Position numbers and translations under genes: made by a program. A stretch of DNA of 64,000 bases from Phoronis australis (Eukaryota > Phoronida > Phoronidae). The DNA lies in assembly GCA_002633005.1 (NCBI GenBank), contig NMRA01000143.1:523206-587205 (forward strand), in the 5' to 3' direction. Below are positions 48,107 to 59,112 of this stretch, piece after piece. Position 1 is the first letter of the stretch, and every line of letters begins with the position of its first letter. Under the pieces are notes generated by a model. It had not been told where the DNA came from, ran no database searches, and was given only the letters and a program-made list of their open reading frames with translations.

Positions 48107-48469
48107 GCAAAGATTCCTGTGTTCTCGATGACATCTTACCCCGGAACCAGATTTTGTTGAGAAATACGTACCTGAGTGTGGAGCGGATTGGAAATCAGGA
48201 AATACTTGTGCAAATGCTCATTAAGTTTTACAGATTTCGTTACGTTGTCTGCTTAAACTGATCCTTTGAGTCTGATTTTGATTTGGTCAGCCAGTGTCTT
48301 TGCTGATCATACTTGAACTAACATCTCTAGAGCCTTGGTTTTTATACTTAGATTGAGCACAGGAAGTAATCCCTGTATACAAAGGTCGTGTGTTTTGGAA
48401 GTGCTGGTGTGTTATATTTGAAACTGGTGACAGTATATTTCCCTTTTGGAGTGCTGTTCAGACTTTGCC

Positions 48470-48610
48470 ATGTCTGATGAGAAGACTTCTGTGAACAGCA
48501 AAGATGGAGCATCGGCCACCAAGAAAGCTGATTTCCGAGAACCAGGATGGAAAGACATGAGATCAACATCAGCATTCAGGGCTCTGAATTTTGAGCTCTT
48601 TGTCAAACCA
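48470..48610 (+). CDS. SMIM8: SMIM8 first coding exon (common N-terminal exon)
   Basis: 47 codons from MSDEKTSVNSKDGA to ALNFELFVKP, ending in phase 0 at a GTAAGT donor. EPGWKDMRSTSAFRALNFEL matches the conserved cytosolic block of small integral membrane protein 8 (human ...[23 protein letters not shown]). A GCTGTTCAG acceptor ends at 48461, eight bases before the ATG, so a 5' leader is spliced on (or possibly trans-spliced). Joined to any of the three downstream exons it gives a 99-aa protein; human SMIM8 is 97 aa. Confidence 0.9.
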
Positions 48611-49384
48611 GTAAGTTCTGCACTTGATTGTAGCTCGTCTTATCATGACAACAAGCGAGAATTTGTGATTTGCAATAAAGTCACACCGCAATGGATTTTG
48701 TTGTTTCATAGGTAAAAGCTAATAACTTTAAGAAGCCTCTGCCATCCCAAAATTATCCCAAAAATGTGTTTTCGTCCATGTAACTGATTATTTCCCTTTA
48801 TTCATGAAGTTTAACATCTATTTAATTAAGTGACAAAAAGTGACTTCAAAAACCCTTGCATCTGACACATTTACCCTCCTTCATGAAGTTTTGTCACAAC
48901 ACATGGATCCCAAAGTACCACAATCCATCTCTGATTCTGTGGTGTTTACCCATCATGCAGTGCATATGTAGCGTCACTGGTCCAACTGCTGCCATGGTTA
49001 TTTTTCACGAGTTCACCATTCATAAAGTTTTAAACTGTTGCATGGTGAATTGCTATGGTGTTAAGATATTTGACAGGCCAAGTGGAGCGTATGTTGCAAC
49101 ACTCCGACTTGTCCAAGAAGTCAAGACATAGCTGTCTTCGACGATTCACTTTGAATCAATAGTCAGCCTAGTTTTGTCTGACTTGTCCAAGAAGTTTTGT
49201 ACAGGTCTTACCTTTTGAAAGCTTAAATCAGTCATGCGATGCATTATTCTACATCCACAAAAAGCACGTGGCGAGTCCAGTATGTGGCTGTCATTTATGG
49301 TTCACTTTACAAATCAACATCCTATCTCTGGCTCATGGATTGTTTTATCCATGTGGGTATTATTTGACTTTTTTCTATCGTCAG

Positions 49385-49543
49385 GGGCGACTGTTGCTAG
49401 GTGCTGGTATGGCTATCATCACGGGTTGTCTTGGCTACATGGGTTATCTAATGGTGATTGGTACAAAACAGGAAAGGCCACTTGATTCTGAGTTTGAGAG
49501 AATGCAGACCAGACAGCAACAGGCCCGCTCTCGCTGGGACTAA
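49385..49543 (+). CDS. SMIM8: SMIM8 alternative last exon, divergent version
   Basis: Begins after CTATCGTCAG in phase 0, as required by the exon ending at 48610, and encodes 52 aa plus stop: GRLLLGAGMAIITGCLGYMG... ending QARSRWD. It has exactly the length of the canonical exon and aligns with it without gaps. About 11 of 52 residues are identical, including the G-x-G, C-x-GY-x-GY core of the membrane helix and the C-terminal SRWD. The juxtamembrane region (GTKQERPLDSEFERMQTR) is wholly different. I infer a mutually exclusive terminal exon from an old exon duplication; no stop, frameshift or splice-site defect is seen. Confidence 0.8.
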   Translation, partial: GRLLLGAGMAIITGCLGYMGYLMVIGTKQERPLDSEFERMQTRQQQARSRWD

Positions 49544-50114
49544 ATGTGTTGAGGTATGACAGACTCGCGAACCAAATTCAACTTTCCTTTTTTGTGATAG
49601 TAGAAAAATGCATTGTATGATTCTCCTGGGCCTGGGGTATAATCGTTTTGCTCAAAATCAAAGTTATGTTTGGCATTTTCTATTCCACTTTTGTGCAAAC
49701 TGAAGTTAAGTGTCTGTTAGTTTGTGCATAAAGAACGACACGAAGAAATGTCTAACCCTAGTTTGCACTTGATGACCCTAGCATTAAGGCTAAAAGTGAG
49801 TTAACTCAAAACCTTGAGTTTCATTCCAGTTTGCAGCTCAAATTCAGTAGTCATCAGGTGCAAACTTAGACTTGAAACTAATACACACATAGCGTGATCG
49901 TACTCAAGCACAGAATAACGGGCAATTATTTTGAGTTCGCACTAAAGTAGAGTAGAAAATGCCAAAAGTAAATTCAAGTTCGATTTAGAATACAAAGATG
50001 AGACCTCTGACCCTAGTTTTTGAAAGGTTATGCTGCTCAACCTGTCAGATATTGGTTAGCAATTACCACGTGACATCTTGGAGGTACTGTTAGTGTTACC
50101 AACTCAATTTCAAC

Positions 50115-50475
50115 CATCACTGTGTGCTAGCGCTGCACTATCACTGTGTTCTAGCGCTGCACTATCACTGTGATCGAGCGCTGCACTATCGCTGTGATCT
50201 AGCGCTGCACTGTCACTGTGTTCTAGCACTGCACTGTCACTGTGTTCCAGCGCTGCACTATCACTGTGTTCTAGCGCTGCGCTATCACTGTGTTCTAGCG
50301 CTGCGCTATCACTGTGTTCTTGCGCTGCACTATCACTGTGTTCTAGCACTGCACTATCACTGTGTTCTAGCACTGCACTATCACTGTGTTCTAGCACTGC
50401 ACTATCACTGTGTTCTAGCGCTTCACTATCACTGTGTTCTAGCGCTGCACTATCACTGAGTTCTAGCGCTGCACC
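50115..50475 (+). repeat. 24-bp minisatellite, about 15 units
   Basis: Tandem units of the form CACTGTGTTCTAGCGCTGCA (24 bp) with point variants. Because 24 is a multiple of three, both strands show long repetitive open frames, which are not genes. About 2.7 units recur at 52785-52850 at the start of copy B. Confidence 0.95.
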
Positions 50476-50519
50476 TACTGAGACAAGCTTGCTGCTGATG
50501 TTGATTTTCAGACGAGTTT

Positions 50520-50740
50520 GACTACTGTGGTGCCTCCTAGTTCCAGTTCTTTTGCCTGTTGCTCAATGTTTATCAAGTTTCTTGACATAATATATCTTCA
50601 TAGCATATGTGTTTTTATTGAGACCACAGCTGACATTGCCTCCCCCTAGTGGCAATTTCATTCTTTTCATATGTCTGAATATCTACCAAGTTCCTCAATG
50701 GGTCACAATAAAATTTGATTTTTATGTTCCTGTTTAGAGG
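50520..50740 (-). repeat. Degenerate family A fragment in block A
   Basis: Reverse complement contains AAATTGCCACTAGGGGGAGG preceded by a diverged ATTTCATGAA-type segment, as in family A units. The matching part of block B (about 52893-53110) carries the same fragment. Confidence 0.5.
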
Positions 50741-50947
50741 AGCACGGGGGCTGACATTGGTTTCGGAATGTAGGGGCAAATTGTTGTGTATTTATTGACA
50801 TGCATCAAGTTCTCATTAGTGGATTTCTTCACACTTTGTCCCCAGTGCGACTAATGAGGATAGCCTGCTCAGCACATGTTGAATTGTGGGTGGATCCAAG
50901 TAGTGTGGAAATATACCAGTATTAAAACTGATCACCTCTTATTCATT

Positions 50948-51090
50948 TATTGTTTCTCATACACACAGTGTGTGTATATTAATGCTCCCCACTGCTCTTT
51001 TTGACAGTTTGTTTAGACTATTGTTTCTCATACACATTGTGTGCACATATCAATACTCCCCACTGCTCTTGTTGACAGTCTGTTTGGGCC
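50948..51090 (+). repeat. 71-bp tandem repeat, two units (copy A)
   Basis: Each unit runs from TGTTTCTCATACACA through CTCCCCACTGCTCTT to TTTAGACTAT and contains a small palindrome around CACAGTGTGTG. The homologous site in copy B has four units. Confidence 0.85.
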
Positions 51091-51365
51091 TTGTTACCAG
51101 GGCTTTGTTGCCCTAAAAAGATTCAACTAACTTTTATACGCTTGTGCAACAGAAATAGTTAACCACCCCTACACCAATTGTTGAAGGTGACAGTTGCGTA
51201 ATTGAACTAGAGTAAGTCACTTAAAGAAATGATGGTTTTTTTGTGACGACACCTGAGTATTATAGTCAAGTCCATTTTATGTTAAGGTGTTGTTGAACTA
51301 CTTGCTCTAGGTTCAATGTATTTCACACTGGTAGTCAATAGGTCAGGTTCTTGTTTCCATTTCAG

Positions 51366-51524
51366 AACAAGTGGGTGATGGGCTTTGGTCTAGTGGCACT
51401 CTCCTGCTGCGTTGGATATTTAGGGTACATGCGGGCACAGGCCGAGAACAGGCAGGACCTCTATACGGCCATGAACCAGAACGAAGAGTTTGTTGTGAAG
51501 AAACGTCCTTCGCGATGGGACTAA
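51366..51524 (+). CDS. SMIM8: SMIM8 canonical last exon, copy A
   Basis: Follows TTTCCATTTCAG and encodes 52 aa plus stop, NKWVMGFGLVALSCCVGYLG... to KKRPSRWD. KP|NKWVMGFGLV matches the human KPNKPVMAFGLV junction, and a single membrane-spanning helix covers GFGLVALSCCVGYLGYM. It lies inside copy A of a 2.1-2.3 kb near-identical duplication. Confidence 0.9.
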   Translation, partial: NKWVMGFGLVALSCCVGYLGYMRAQAENRQDLYTAMNQNEEFVVKKRPSRWD

Positions 51525-52540
51525 ATCACTTCAATTTGTGAATAATTAATCACCCAAATTCTCCATTCTGCATTGTTTGTTGAGTAACCCCATAAAATTG
51601 TTGCAAAATATTGTAGCTCAGGTTTCTTATTTAATGTAAAAAATGAAAACTCAAATTAAATTTTCACTTGTTCTCGATTTCGTAATTTTAATTGGTAAAA
51701 TTTTGTTGAAGTTTTTCAAACTGAACAGGGCGAACTTTGCTGAAATTCAACCTATCTTTGGCGCACTTTATAACGTACAGTGCTTTATGTCATTATTATA
51801 TAGGAGCCAGATAAAACTTACCTTAAGTGTAATTCCCTATGATGGTGAATTCCGCTTCCACTCAACTGTGACGACGGAGAATTTTACCTGCACTTGGTCA
51901 TCCATCGACATTTGGTTTCTTCTTGGTATTTAATGTGACAATGTGTTGGACACTGGTACAAAAATTAGGTATAAAATTAAAATAGTATGAATATGGTATT
52001 TAAAAATACTTCCATGTATCGTAACCTCGTCATAGTTTGGCACTGTCCAATTTATCCTCGAAATTGCAACAGTTTTGCTTTGATGACCCCTAGTGGTGGT
52101 GGAGCGACTTCTGCACCTTCATCTGTAACACCACAAAAAGCAATTTGTCCCTAATCAAAGGGCTTCACAAGTCAGCACCTTGTCATTTGAGTAGAACTGG
52201 GTTATTTTCACTGGTAAATAGCTGTACCCATGTATATGAATCTCTGGCGCTTAATGGACTTGGCAAGACCAACGGATTGTACTAGTCAGTTGGGTAATCG
52301 TTATTTCTGGATGCAGTTGTGAGTAGTGTTGGACTCTTGATTCACAAAGTGCGATTTAGTTGTTGTTGACTGGACTCACCATGACTGTCGAGATGTAGAA
52401 TTTAAAGCAGCTATAAAATCGTCTCCACTTGCAGAATTGAGTTTTGATTTAGACCACTTTCCATTAGGAAATTGGTTTCAAATTGTTCTTTAATCAAACT
52501 GAAAGTGATTTCAAGGCTTTAAAAGAACTACCATTTTTAT

Positions 52541-52783
52541 GCGCCCACATATTTATATGTGGACGCATTATGCCGTCATCTCTGTCCGTCCGTCCGGGCG
52601 GCGTCCGGCGTCCGCTGCTCTATCTCCAAAACCCTTTGACATACGTTCATGAAATTTGGCACATATGTTCCATTCATGAATGGGACGGCATGTGCGAACT
52701 TTCGGACGGATCCGACTACCGGTGTGCCCCCTAGTGGCAATTTTAGTTTTTTACGCTTACCTTTGTATCTTCAAAAGTCCTGA
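52541..52783 (-). mobile_element. Family A element, copy 4, truncated at the N
   Basis: Reverse-complement tail (GCGCCCACATATTTATATG) followed by the 3' unit with GTGCCCCCTAGTGGCAATTT, cut off at 52784. It sits exactly at the end of duplicated block A and is absent from the matching position in block B. Confidence 0.9.
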
Positions 52784-52784
52784 N
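52784..52784. other. Single ambiguous base at a sequence junction
   Basis: A lone N separates a truncated family A element from the start of duplicated block B. Both flanking features are cut exactly here, so it is likely a contig join and not a miscalled base. Confidence 0.7.
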
Positions 52785-53318
52785 GTTCTAGCGCTTCACT
52801 GTTACTGTGTTCTAGCGCTGCACTATCACTGTGTTCTAGCGCTGCACCTACTGAGATAAGCTTGCTGCTGATGTTGATTTTCAGATGAGTTTGACTACTG
52901 TGGTGCCGCCTAGTGCCAGTTCTTTTGCCTGTTGCTCAATGTTTATCAAGTTTCTTAACATAATATATCTTCATAGCATATGTGTTTTTATTGAGACCAC
53001 AGCTGACATTGGCTCCCCCTAGTGGCAATTTCATTCTTTTCATATGTCTGAATATCTACCAAGTTCCTCAATAGATCGCAATAAAATTTGATTTTTATGT
53101 TCCTGTTTAGAGGAGCACGGCTGACTTTGGTTTCGGAATGTAGGGGCAAATTGTTGTGTATTTATTCACATACATCAAGTTCTCATTAGTGGATCTTCAC
53201 ACTTTGTCCCCAGTGCGACTAATGAGGATAGCCTGCTCAACACATGCTGGATTGTGGATGGATCAAAGTAGTGTGGAAATATACTAGTATTAAAACTGAT
53301 CACCTCTTATTCATTTAT

Positions 53319-53602
53319 TGTTTCTCATACACACAGTGTGTGTATATTAATGCTCCCCACTGCTCTTTTTGACAGTTTGTTTAGGCTATTGTTTCTCATA
53401 CACACTGTGTGCGCATATCAATGCTCCCCACTGCTCTTTTTGACAGTTTGTTTAGACTATTGTTTCTCATACACATTGTGTGCACATATCAATACTCCCC
53501 ACTGCTCTTTTTGACAGTCTGTTTAGACTATTGTTTCTCATACACATTGTGTGCACATATCAATACTCCCCACTGCTCTTGTTGACAGTCTGTTTGGGCC
53601 TT
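53319..53602 (+). repeat. 71-bp tandem repeat, four units (copy B)
   Basis: Same unit as at 50948, repeated four times, with starts at 53319, 53390, 53461 and 53532. The copy-number difference from copy A is what one expects of a polymorphic VNTR. Confidence 0.85.
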
Positions 53603-53875
53603 GTTACCAGGGCTTTGTTGCCCTAAAAAGATTCAACTAACTTTTATATGCTTGTGCAACAGAAATAGTTAACCACCCCTACACCAATTATTGAAGGTGA
53701 CAGTTGCGTAATTGAACTAGAGTAAGTCACTTAAAGAAATGATGGTTTTTGTGTGACGACACGTGAGTATTATAGTGAAGTCCATTTTATGTTAAGGTGT
53801 TGTTGAACTACTTGCTCTAGGTTCATTGTATTTCAAACTGGTAGTCAATAGGTCACGTTCTTGTTTCCATTTCAG

Positions 53876-54034
53876 AACAAGTGGGTGATGGGCTTTGGTC
53901 TAGTGGCACTCTCCTGCTGTGTTGGATATTTAGGGTACATGCGGGCACAGGCCGAGAACAGGCAGGACCTCTATACGGCCATGAACCAGAACGAAGAGTT
54001 TGTTGTGAAGAAACGTCCTTCGCGATGGGACTAA
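53876..54034 (+). CDS. SMIM8: SMIM8 canonical last exon, copy B
   Basis: Same 52 codons as the exon at 51366. The one difference I see is synonymous (TGC versus TGT for Cys). Splice acceptor and flanking intron are also near-identical. Either a recent tandem duplication or the second haplotype of the same exon joined to the first in the assembly; see findings. Confidence 0.8.
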   Translation, partial: NKWVMGFGLVALSCCVGYLGYMRAQAENRQDLYTAMNQNEEFVVKKRPSRWD

Positions 54035-55064
54035 ATCACTTCAATTTGTGAGGATTCTCAACAAACCTCAATAATTAATCACCCAAATTCTCCATTCTGC
54101 ATTGTTTGTTGAGTAACCCCATAAAATTGTTGCAAAATATTGTAGCTCAGGTTTCTTATTTAATGTCAAAAATGAGAACTCAAATTAAATTTTCACTTGT
54201 TCTCAATTTCGTAATTTTAATTGGTAAAATTTTGTTGAAGTTTTTCAAACTGAACAGGGCGGACTTTGGTGAAATTCAACCTATCTTTGGCGCACTTTAT
54301 AACGTACAGTGCTTTATGTCATTATTATATAGGAGCCAGATAAAATTTACCTTAAGTGTAATTCCCTATGATGGTGAATTCCGCTTCCACTCAACTGTGA
54401 CGACGGAGAATTTTACCTACACTTGGTCATTCATCGACATTTGGTTTCTTCTTGGTATTTAATGTGACAATGTGTTGGACACTGGTACAAAAATTAGGTA
54501 TAAAATTAAAATAGTATGAATATGGTATTTAAAAATACTTCCATATATCGTAACCTCATCACAGTTTGGCACTGTCCAATTTATCCTCGAAATTGCAACA
54601 GTTTTGCTTTGATGACCCCTAGTGGTGGTGGAGCAACTTCTGCACCTACATCCGTAACACCACAAAAAGCAATTTGTCCCTAATCAAAGGGCTTCACAAG
54701 TCAGCACCTTGTCATTTGAGTAGAACTGGGTTATTTTCACTGGTAATAGCTGTACCCATGTAAATGAATCTCTGGCGCTTAATGGACTTGGCAAGACCAA
54801 CCGATTGTAGTCAGTTGGGTAATCGTAATTTCTGGATGCAGTTGTGAGTAGTGTTGGACTCTTGATTCACAAAGTGCGATTTAGTTGTTGTTGACTGGAC
54901 TCGCCATCACTGTCGAGATGTAGAATTTAAAGCAGCTATAAAATCGCCTCCATTGCACAATTGAGTTTTGATTTAGACCACTTTCCATTAGGAAATTGGT
55001 TTCAAATTGTTCTTTAGTCAAACTGAAAGTGATTTCAAGGCTTTAAAAGAACTACCATTTTTAT

Positions 55065-57609
55065 TATTTGAGTGAAGTTTCTACAAGTTGGCCAATTCAG
55101 GCTTGTCATTTTGTGCGGGAAACATAGTCTCGAGAAATCAAGTATTGTCAGTTCCTTGCAGACCCAGAAGTCAATTCTCATGTTAGTAAGGAACAAGTTG
55201 AGAACAACTTTATATTCGTAGGGGTTTAAGCGGGTTTATATGAGGAACCCAGTACAGGTAAAATGTGACACCTAAGGGAGTTTACTAATGCCACTAAGCC
55301 CTTTGAATTCAGTCCTGATGCTGGGACAACTATGTTATCCCTTATGACGCCTCATCAGTCATGATGCCATAAAGCTGTGTCTGTTGACCGTTGCTCATCC
55401 AGCCAGCTGACTCTGTTTTGTTTGCAGGGCATGTGCTTCGGTTGACAAAGTTAATTGGGTTTTCGGTTGACAAAGTTAATTGGGTTTTCGCTTGAATTTT
55501 TACCTGTGTTTGGTCGGACACTACATGTATAGCCCCTTTAAGGAAATCATCGCCAGTCCTTGTTTTTGCAATGTAACCTTCATCAGCAGCTACTTGAAGT
55601 GAATGTGGACACCCGTGGCTGCTGAACTATTACCATGGTTAACACTTCAACTTCCGGTCGTACCACTTTAACAACAACCCAAAATTTCACAAAACATTGA
55701 AAACAAGTTTGCTGTACCCAAAACTGATGTAGCATGTAGCTTTAATTATCTGTAAGGGTCATCGAGTGTGAACTCGTTGCATTAGATAATCATTTGCAAT
55801 AATCGGAATATACTTTTCCTAAAGTCTAAACGTCATTTTATTAAAGCCGGTCATCAAATCAGAAAACCCCGAATACTGAACTCGAGAACGATAGATCATA
55901 GCTAGAAACCACTCGCGCACTGCAGGTAGCCCGTGAGGAGATTTATGTTCATGTTCATACCAATTTTAACGAAAACAAGTAATGCCGTTTTGTATTGAAT
56001 GCTTTTGATAGCCAACGCAGCATATAATAATGAGCGGATACCGACACCGAATTGAATGCAGCAACACCTTGTAATTGGCCACTTTGTTGGCTACTTGTGG
56101 CCCTTAGCTTTGCCCACAAGCAAATCTGCACAATTGTCCAGTCCAGTCAGGAAAGCCGAGTAGCAGCTCCAGTGATGTCTATGTTTTAAATGCCGCCCTT
56201 CCTGAAGAACGCAGATACTGCAGCCACGACACTTAAGATCTTGTACGAAATGTGTCGACATCCTCTGGTGCCTGTAATAGAACAAGATTCGCTGTTACGT
56301 AATTTCGCTCCAAATTTAGTGGCGGTGCGCACTACGACTCCGTTTCCGTCGTCTGCTTCACTGAGCAATGAAGAAAATTTACTTCATTTTTTAAAGAAAA
56401 TGGAACCTGAGTGACGATGAAAAAACAGAAGCTGCTCGTAAGATGTGAATTTTAATCGAAGACTTAGTGAATCACTCAGAAACTCGCAATACTCTCTTTG
56501 TCAAACCTTAAATTTAGACGATTTCCAAAGCGATCCCGTCATTATTGCCAACACGAAAGACGGATTTGGTTTTTTGGGCATTTGAAGACTATTTCAAATA
56601 CGACAAATTTGTTAAGAATTGATGGCACAAAATATAAAACGTATAATAACCATTACAAAAAGAAGTAGGTTTCACGCGCAAACGCTGTGGACCATAACCA
56701 AGAAGGCCTTTTTAGTATAAGATTAGTAGGCTAGTTAAATCGTGGTGGTGTAGTGGTAACGCACGCGCGCTCTATCCGCCAGGTCGTGAGTTCGAGTCTT
56801 TGGTACTTGCAGTTTTTCCTGTTTGACACGTTCTCCGTGTTTTTTTTTTGCCTTTTTTCTTGGATAATACTTCAGGAATCTAGGAAAATGCTTGATTTTT
56901 AGAGGTAAAAACAGAAAAATTTCCTGGGCGGGAGGGGGACAAACTCCTCTCCCGATCTCCCCCCATTTGGTGCTATGCGCATCTACAATCGTGGTTAAAT
57001 TTTCGCAAATGCTTACAGCCGGGCGAAATGTTGGGCCCCCCTTGTGATATCTCAGTAGATCCACCACTGTTACCAGACGCGCCCACATTAGTAATGTCGG
57101 TATTTGAGAGTTACGGCTACGTGTTAACACGCATGCGAACGGGTCACTAGTTCACGCTCGCGTATACATTGTTTCCCATTAGTGAACTTCGGTTACATGT
57201 TGAAGGCGAACGCGACTGGAGAACGGTTACACTGCCAGAGTGACCCTGTGGGGACAATCACTGATCAGCAGTGGCGCCATAACGAATTGGTAGCCAGCCA
57301 GAGCAAACTAGCTGTATGAAGACTATCGTCAAAATACAGCTAGTTAGCCTTGGTGCAAAGCTGTATACTACTCAGTAGGACTATACTCCCATCTAAATTT
57401 ATATGCTTTGTGCCGATGTGGGTAAAAAGCTAGCCAAACAAAATCTAACCCAGAATTAGTCCACGCTTCACCTTGAGTAAGCTAAATTATTTACCGGTGT
57501 TAGGCAGAAAAGTTGGCGTTCTACCGGTATTCTACTGGTGAAGTTCTGGAGCCGATCTCACGTGTCTCCTAGTGTTACCTATTGGCCAGTGCGAGATTGA
57601 GTGAAGAGT
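55065..57609. other. No gene recognised
   Basis: Contains a 25-bp two-unit duplication (GGTTGACAAAGTTAATTGGG, 55439-55490) and a short plus-strand frame at 56190-56414 (MPPFLKNADTAATTLKILYE) without known domain. Confidence 0.4.
56742..56806 (+). repeat. tRNA-derived SINE head
   Basis: TGGTGTAGTGGTAACGC (box A) and GAGTTCGAGTC (box B) at near-normal spacing. Stems do not pair well enough for a tRNA. It lies in otherwise gene-free DNA. Confidence 0.55.
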
Positions 57610-57915
57610 GTGACCTGGCGCGTGACACTTAGGCCTAGTGCGAAATAGCATGGGAAGATATCAGGTGAAATTTATATTTGTGTCCCTTGGACTTTTTGTT
57701 CGTCAACAGGCGTTATGTCGCGTAATTTCCTCAAAATGGCACTGGAGCGAACCGCAACATATTTTCATGGATATGTTCAAGTTATGTTAACAAAATTGTA
57801 TCCAGAGTCATGGTATGTGTTAATTATTACTCCATGTGCATATGCATGCACGTTTCATTCGATTTTATTGCTGTATTTTGAAATGAGTAATTTTTTATGG
57901 GGATGTATAGTTCTG
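57610..57915 (+). repeat. Dispersed repeat B, copy 2
   Basis: Partner of the copy at 21293-21590, opposite orientation. Both contain a short open frame ending [12 protein letters not shown]. The frame in this copy (57715-58038) extends further but has no known domain. Confidence 0.7.
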
Positions 57916-59112
57916 TTCAAAGCTCATAACTTCAGGAAGTGTATTGATTGTTACAATTTTTCGACCGTAAAACCGACTGTGTCCCTTAAATTCGGCATTG
58001 ATAGAGACAGCGAATGGTCGGCCCAGACATACCTGTAGATGTGATCATATTTGGGGTCTTCTTGGAGTTGTTGGCAAACCTGGAATCTAAGACGTAGTAC
58101 CTTTACTCTCGTTACTTTCTATAAGCATTTGTGAATCACTAATTCTTGAAAATGTAGTAGTCTTTCAAAGAGCAGTTTTATACTTTTGTAGGCAGAATTG
58201 TTTACTACATTTTATGATCCTTGTATGCAACGGTCGATTATCTCAGGATCGTAAATGAGAATATATTAAATAATCATCGCTGACCGAAATTAAGTCCAGA
58301 CACCTCCAGCTCAGCGTTGTGCGTGCCGAGGTATCTGGACCTCGCTTGTACATGTACATTGGTTGATGTAGAAGTCCTGTATTTAAACTGTAGACAGCAC
58401 ACCGAACAAATGGTGATTTTTCCGTGACAGAAAAGTTATAACTTGGGGCTAGGAAACAATTGTTCCTAGCTTGGGGTTAACGGAACAGTAGCGGTTATTT
58501 CAGAATTCTGTTGGGAAATCGACCAAAAGGTGAAGTTGAGCATTCGGAATGCCCAGCTATTGGACGCATTTCCGTGGACAGGAATGTTATCTCGCAAATG
58601 CAACCATAGAACTCTTGGACCGGCATGCCAACTTCCGCGCGTGCATTCTGTCCCGCTTTTTATCCTGAGGACCCACCTTTCAATGCATTTGTTCCATCTT
58701 TAGTTCTCGATATTGACCGTGACAACTATGCAACAGGTGTTTAAAATAACTGTATCTTTTTATGAATATTGCGTTCATAGACATCTTATATTGTGATGTC
58801 TGTGACTGCTATTTTCCAGAGTCCACTTTCTTTAGTAAAAACAACCGTAAAATCAGTTCCAATGTCTCTTATACACGGTAACATACACTATGAGGATCAC
58901 TAACTTTTACTTTCTGAAGAAAAGAGTTAATTGCATAGACGGATCCTTGGGGGAGGGGGGTAGGTCAAGGGCCCATTTCCCTTGATTTTTGTAATATCAA
59001 ATGTAGAATTTTCAGATTGTTGACTTGGACCCCTCTTTTTAAAAAGATCCTTGATCGATCTGAACTCCCTTTTAAAAACCCTGGATCCACCGTTTTATTG
59101 GTTGAAATTTTT
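57916..59112. other. No gene recognised
   Basis: Only short frames. A G-rich run (GGGGGAGGGGGG) lies at about 58949-58960, with GGATCC-type sequences at both ends of the following 150 bp suggesting another decayed small element. Confidence 0.35.

Larger units (their letters stand above)
50412..52540 (+). repeat. Near-identical duplicated block, copy A
   Basis: Starts in the 24-bp minisatellite, contains the SMIM8 exon at 51366 and ends at CCATTTTTAT, where a reverse-oriented family A element begins. It aligns base for base with 52785-55064 apart from scattered substitutions, small indels and a two-unit difference in a 71-bp repeat. Confidence 0.9.
52785..55064 (+). repeat. Near-identical duplicated block, copy B
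   Basis: Starts directly after the lone N at 52784, within the same minisatellite as copy A, and continues through the SMIM8 exon at 53876. At the point where copy A meets the family A element, this copy runs on into unique sequence without the element. Confidence 0.9.

Noticed and set aside
50110-50459. Repetitive proteins LEHSDSAV... and LHYHCVLA... on the two strands
   Set aside because: The 24-bp minisatellite period is a multiple of three, so frames stay open by arithmetic; there are no splice signals or start context.
57715-58038. 107-aa membrane-protein-like frame
   Set aside because: Its first part is a dispersed repeat (also at 21293-21590), where the matching frame diverges; there is no conserved domain.
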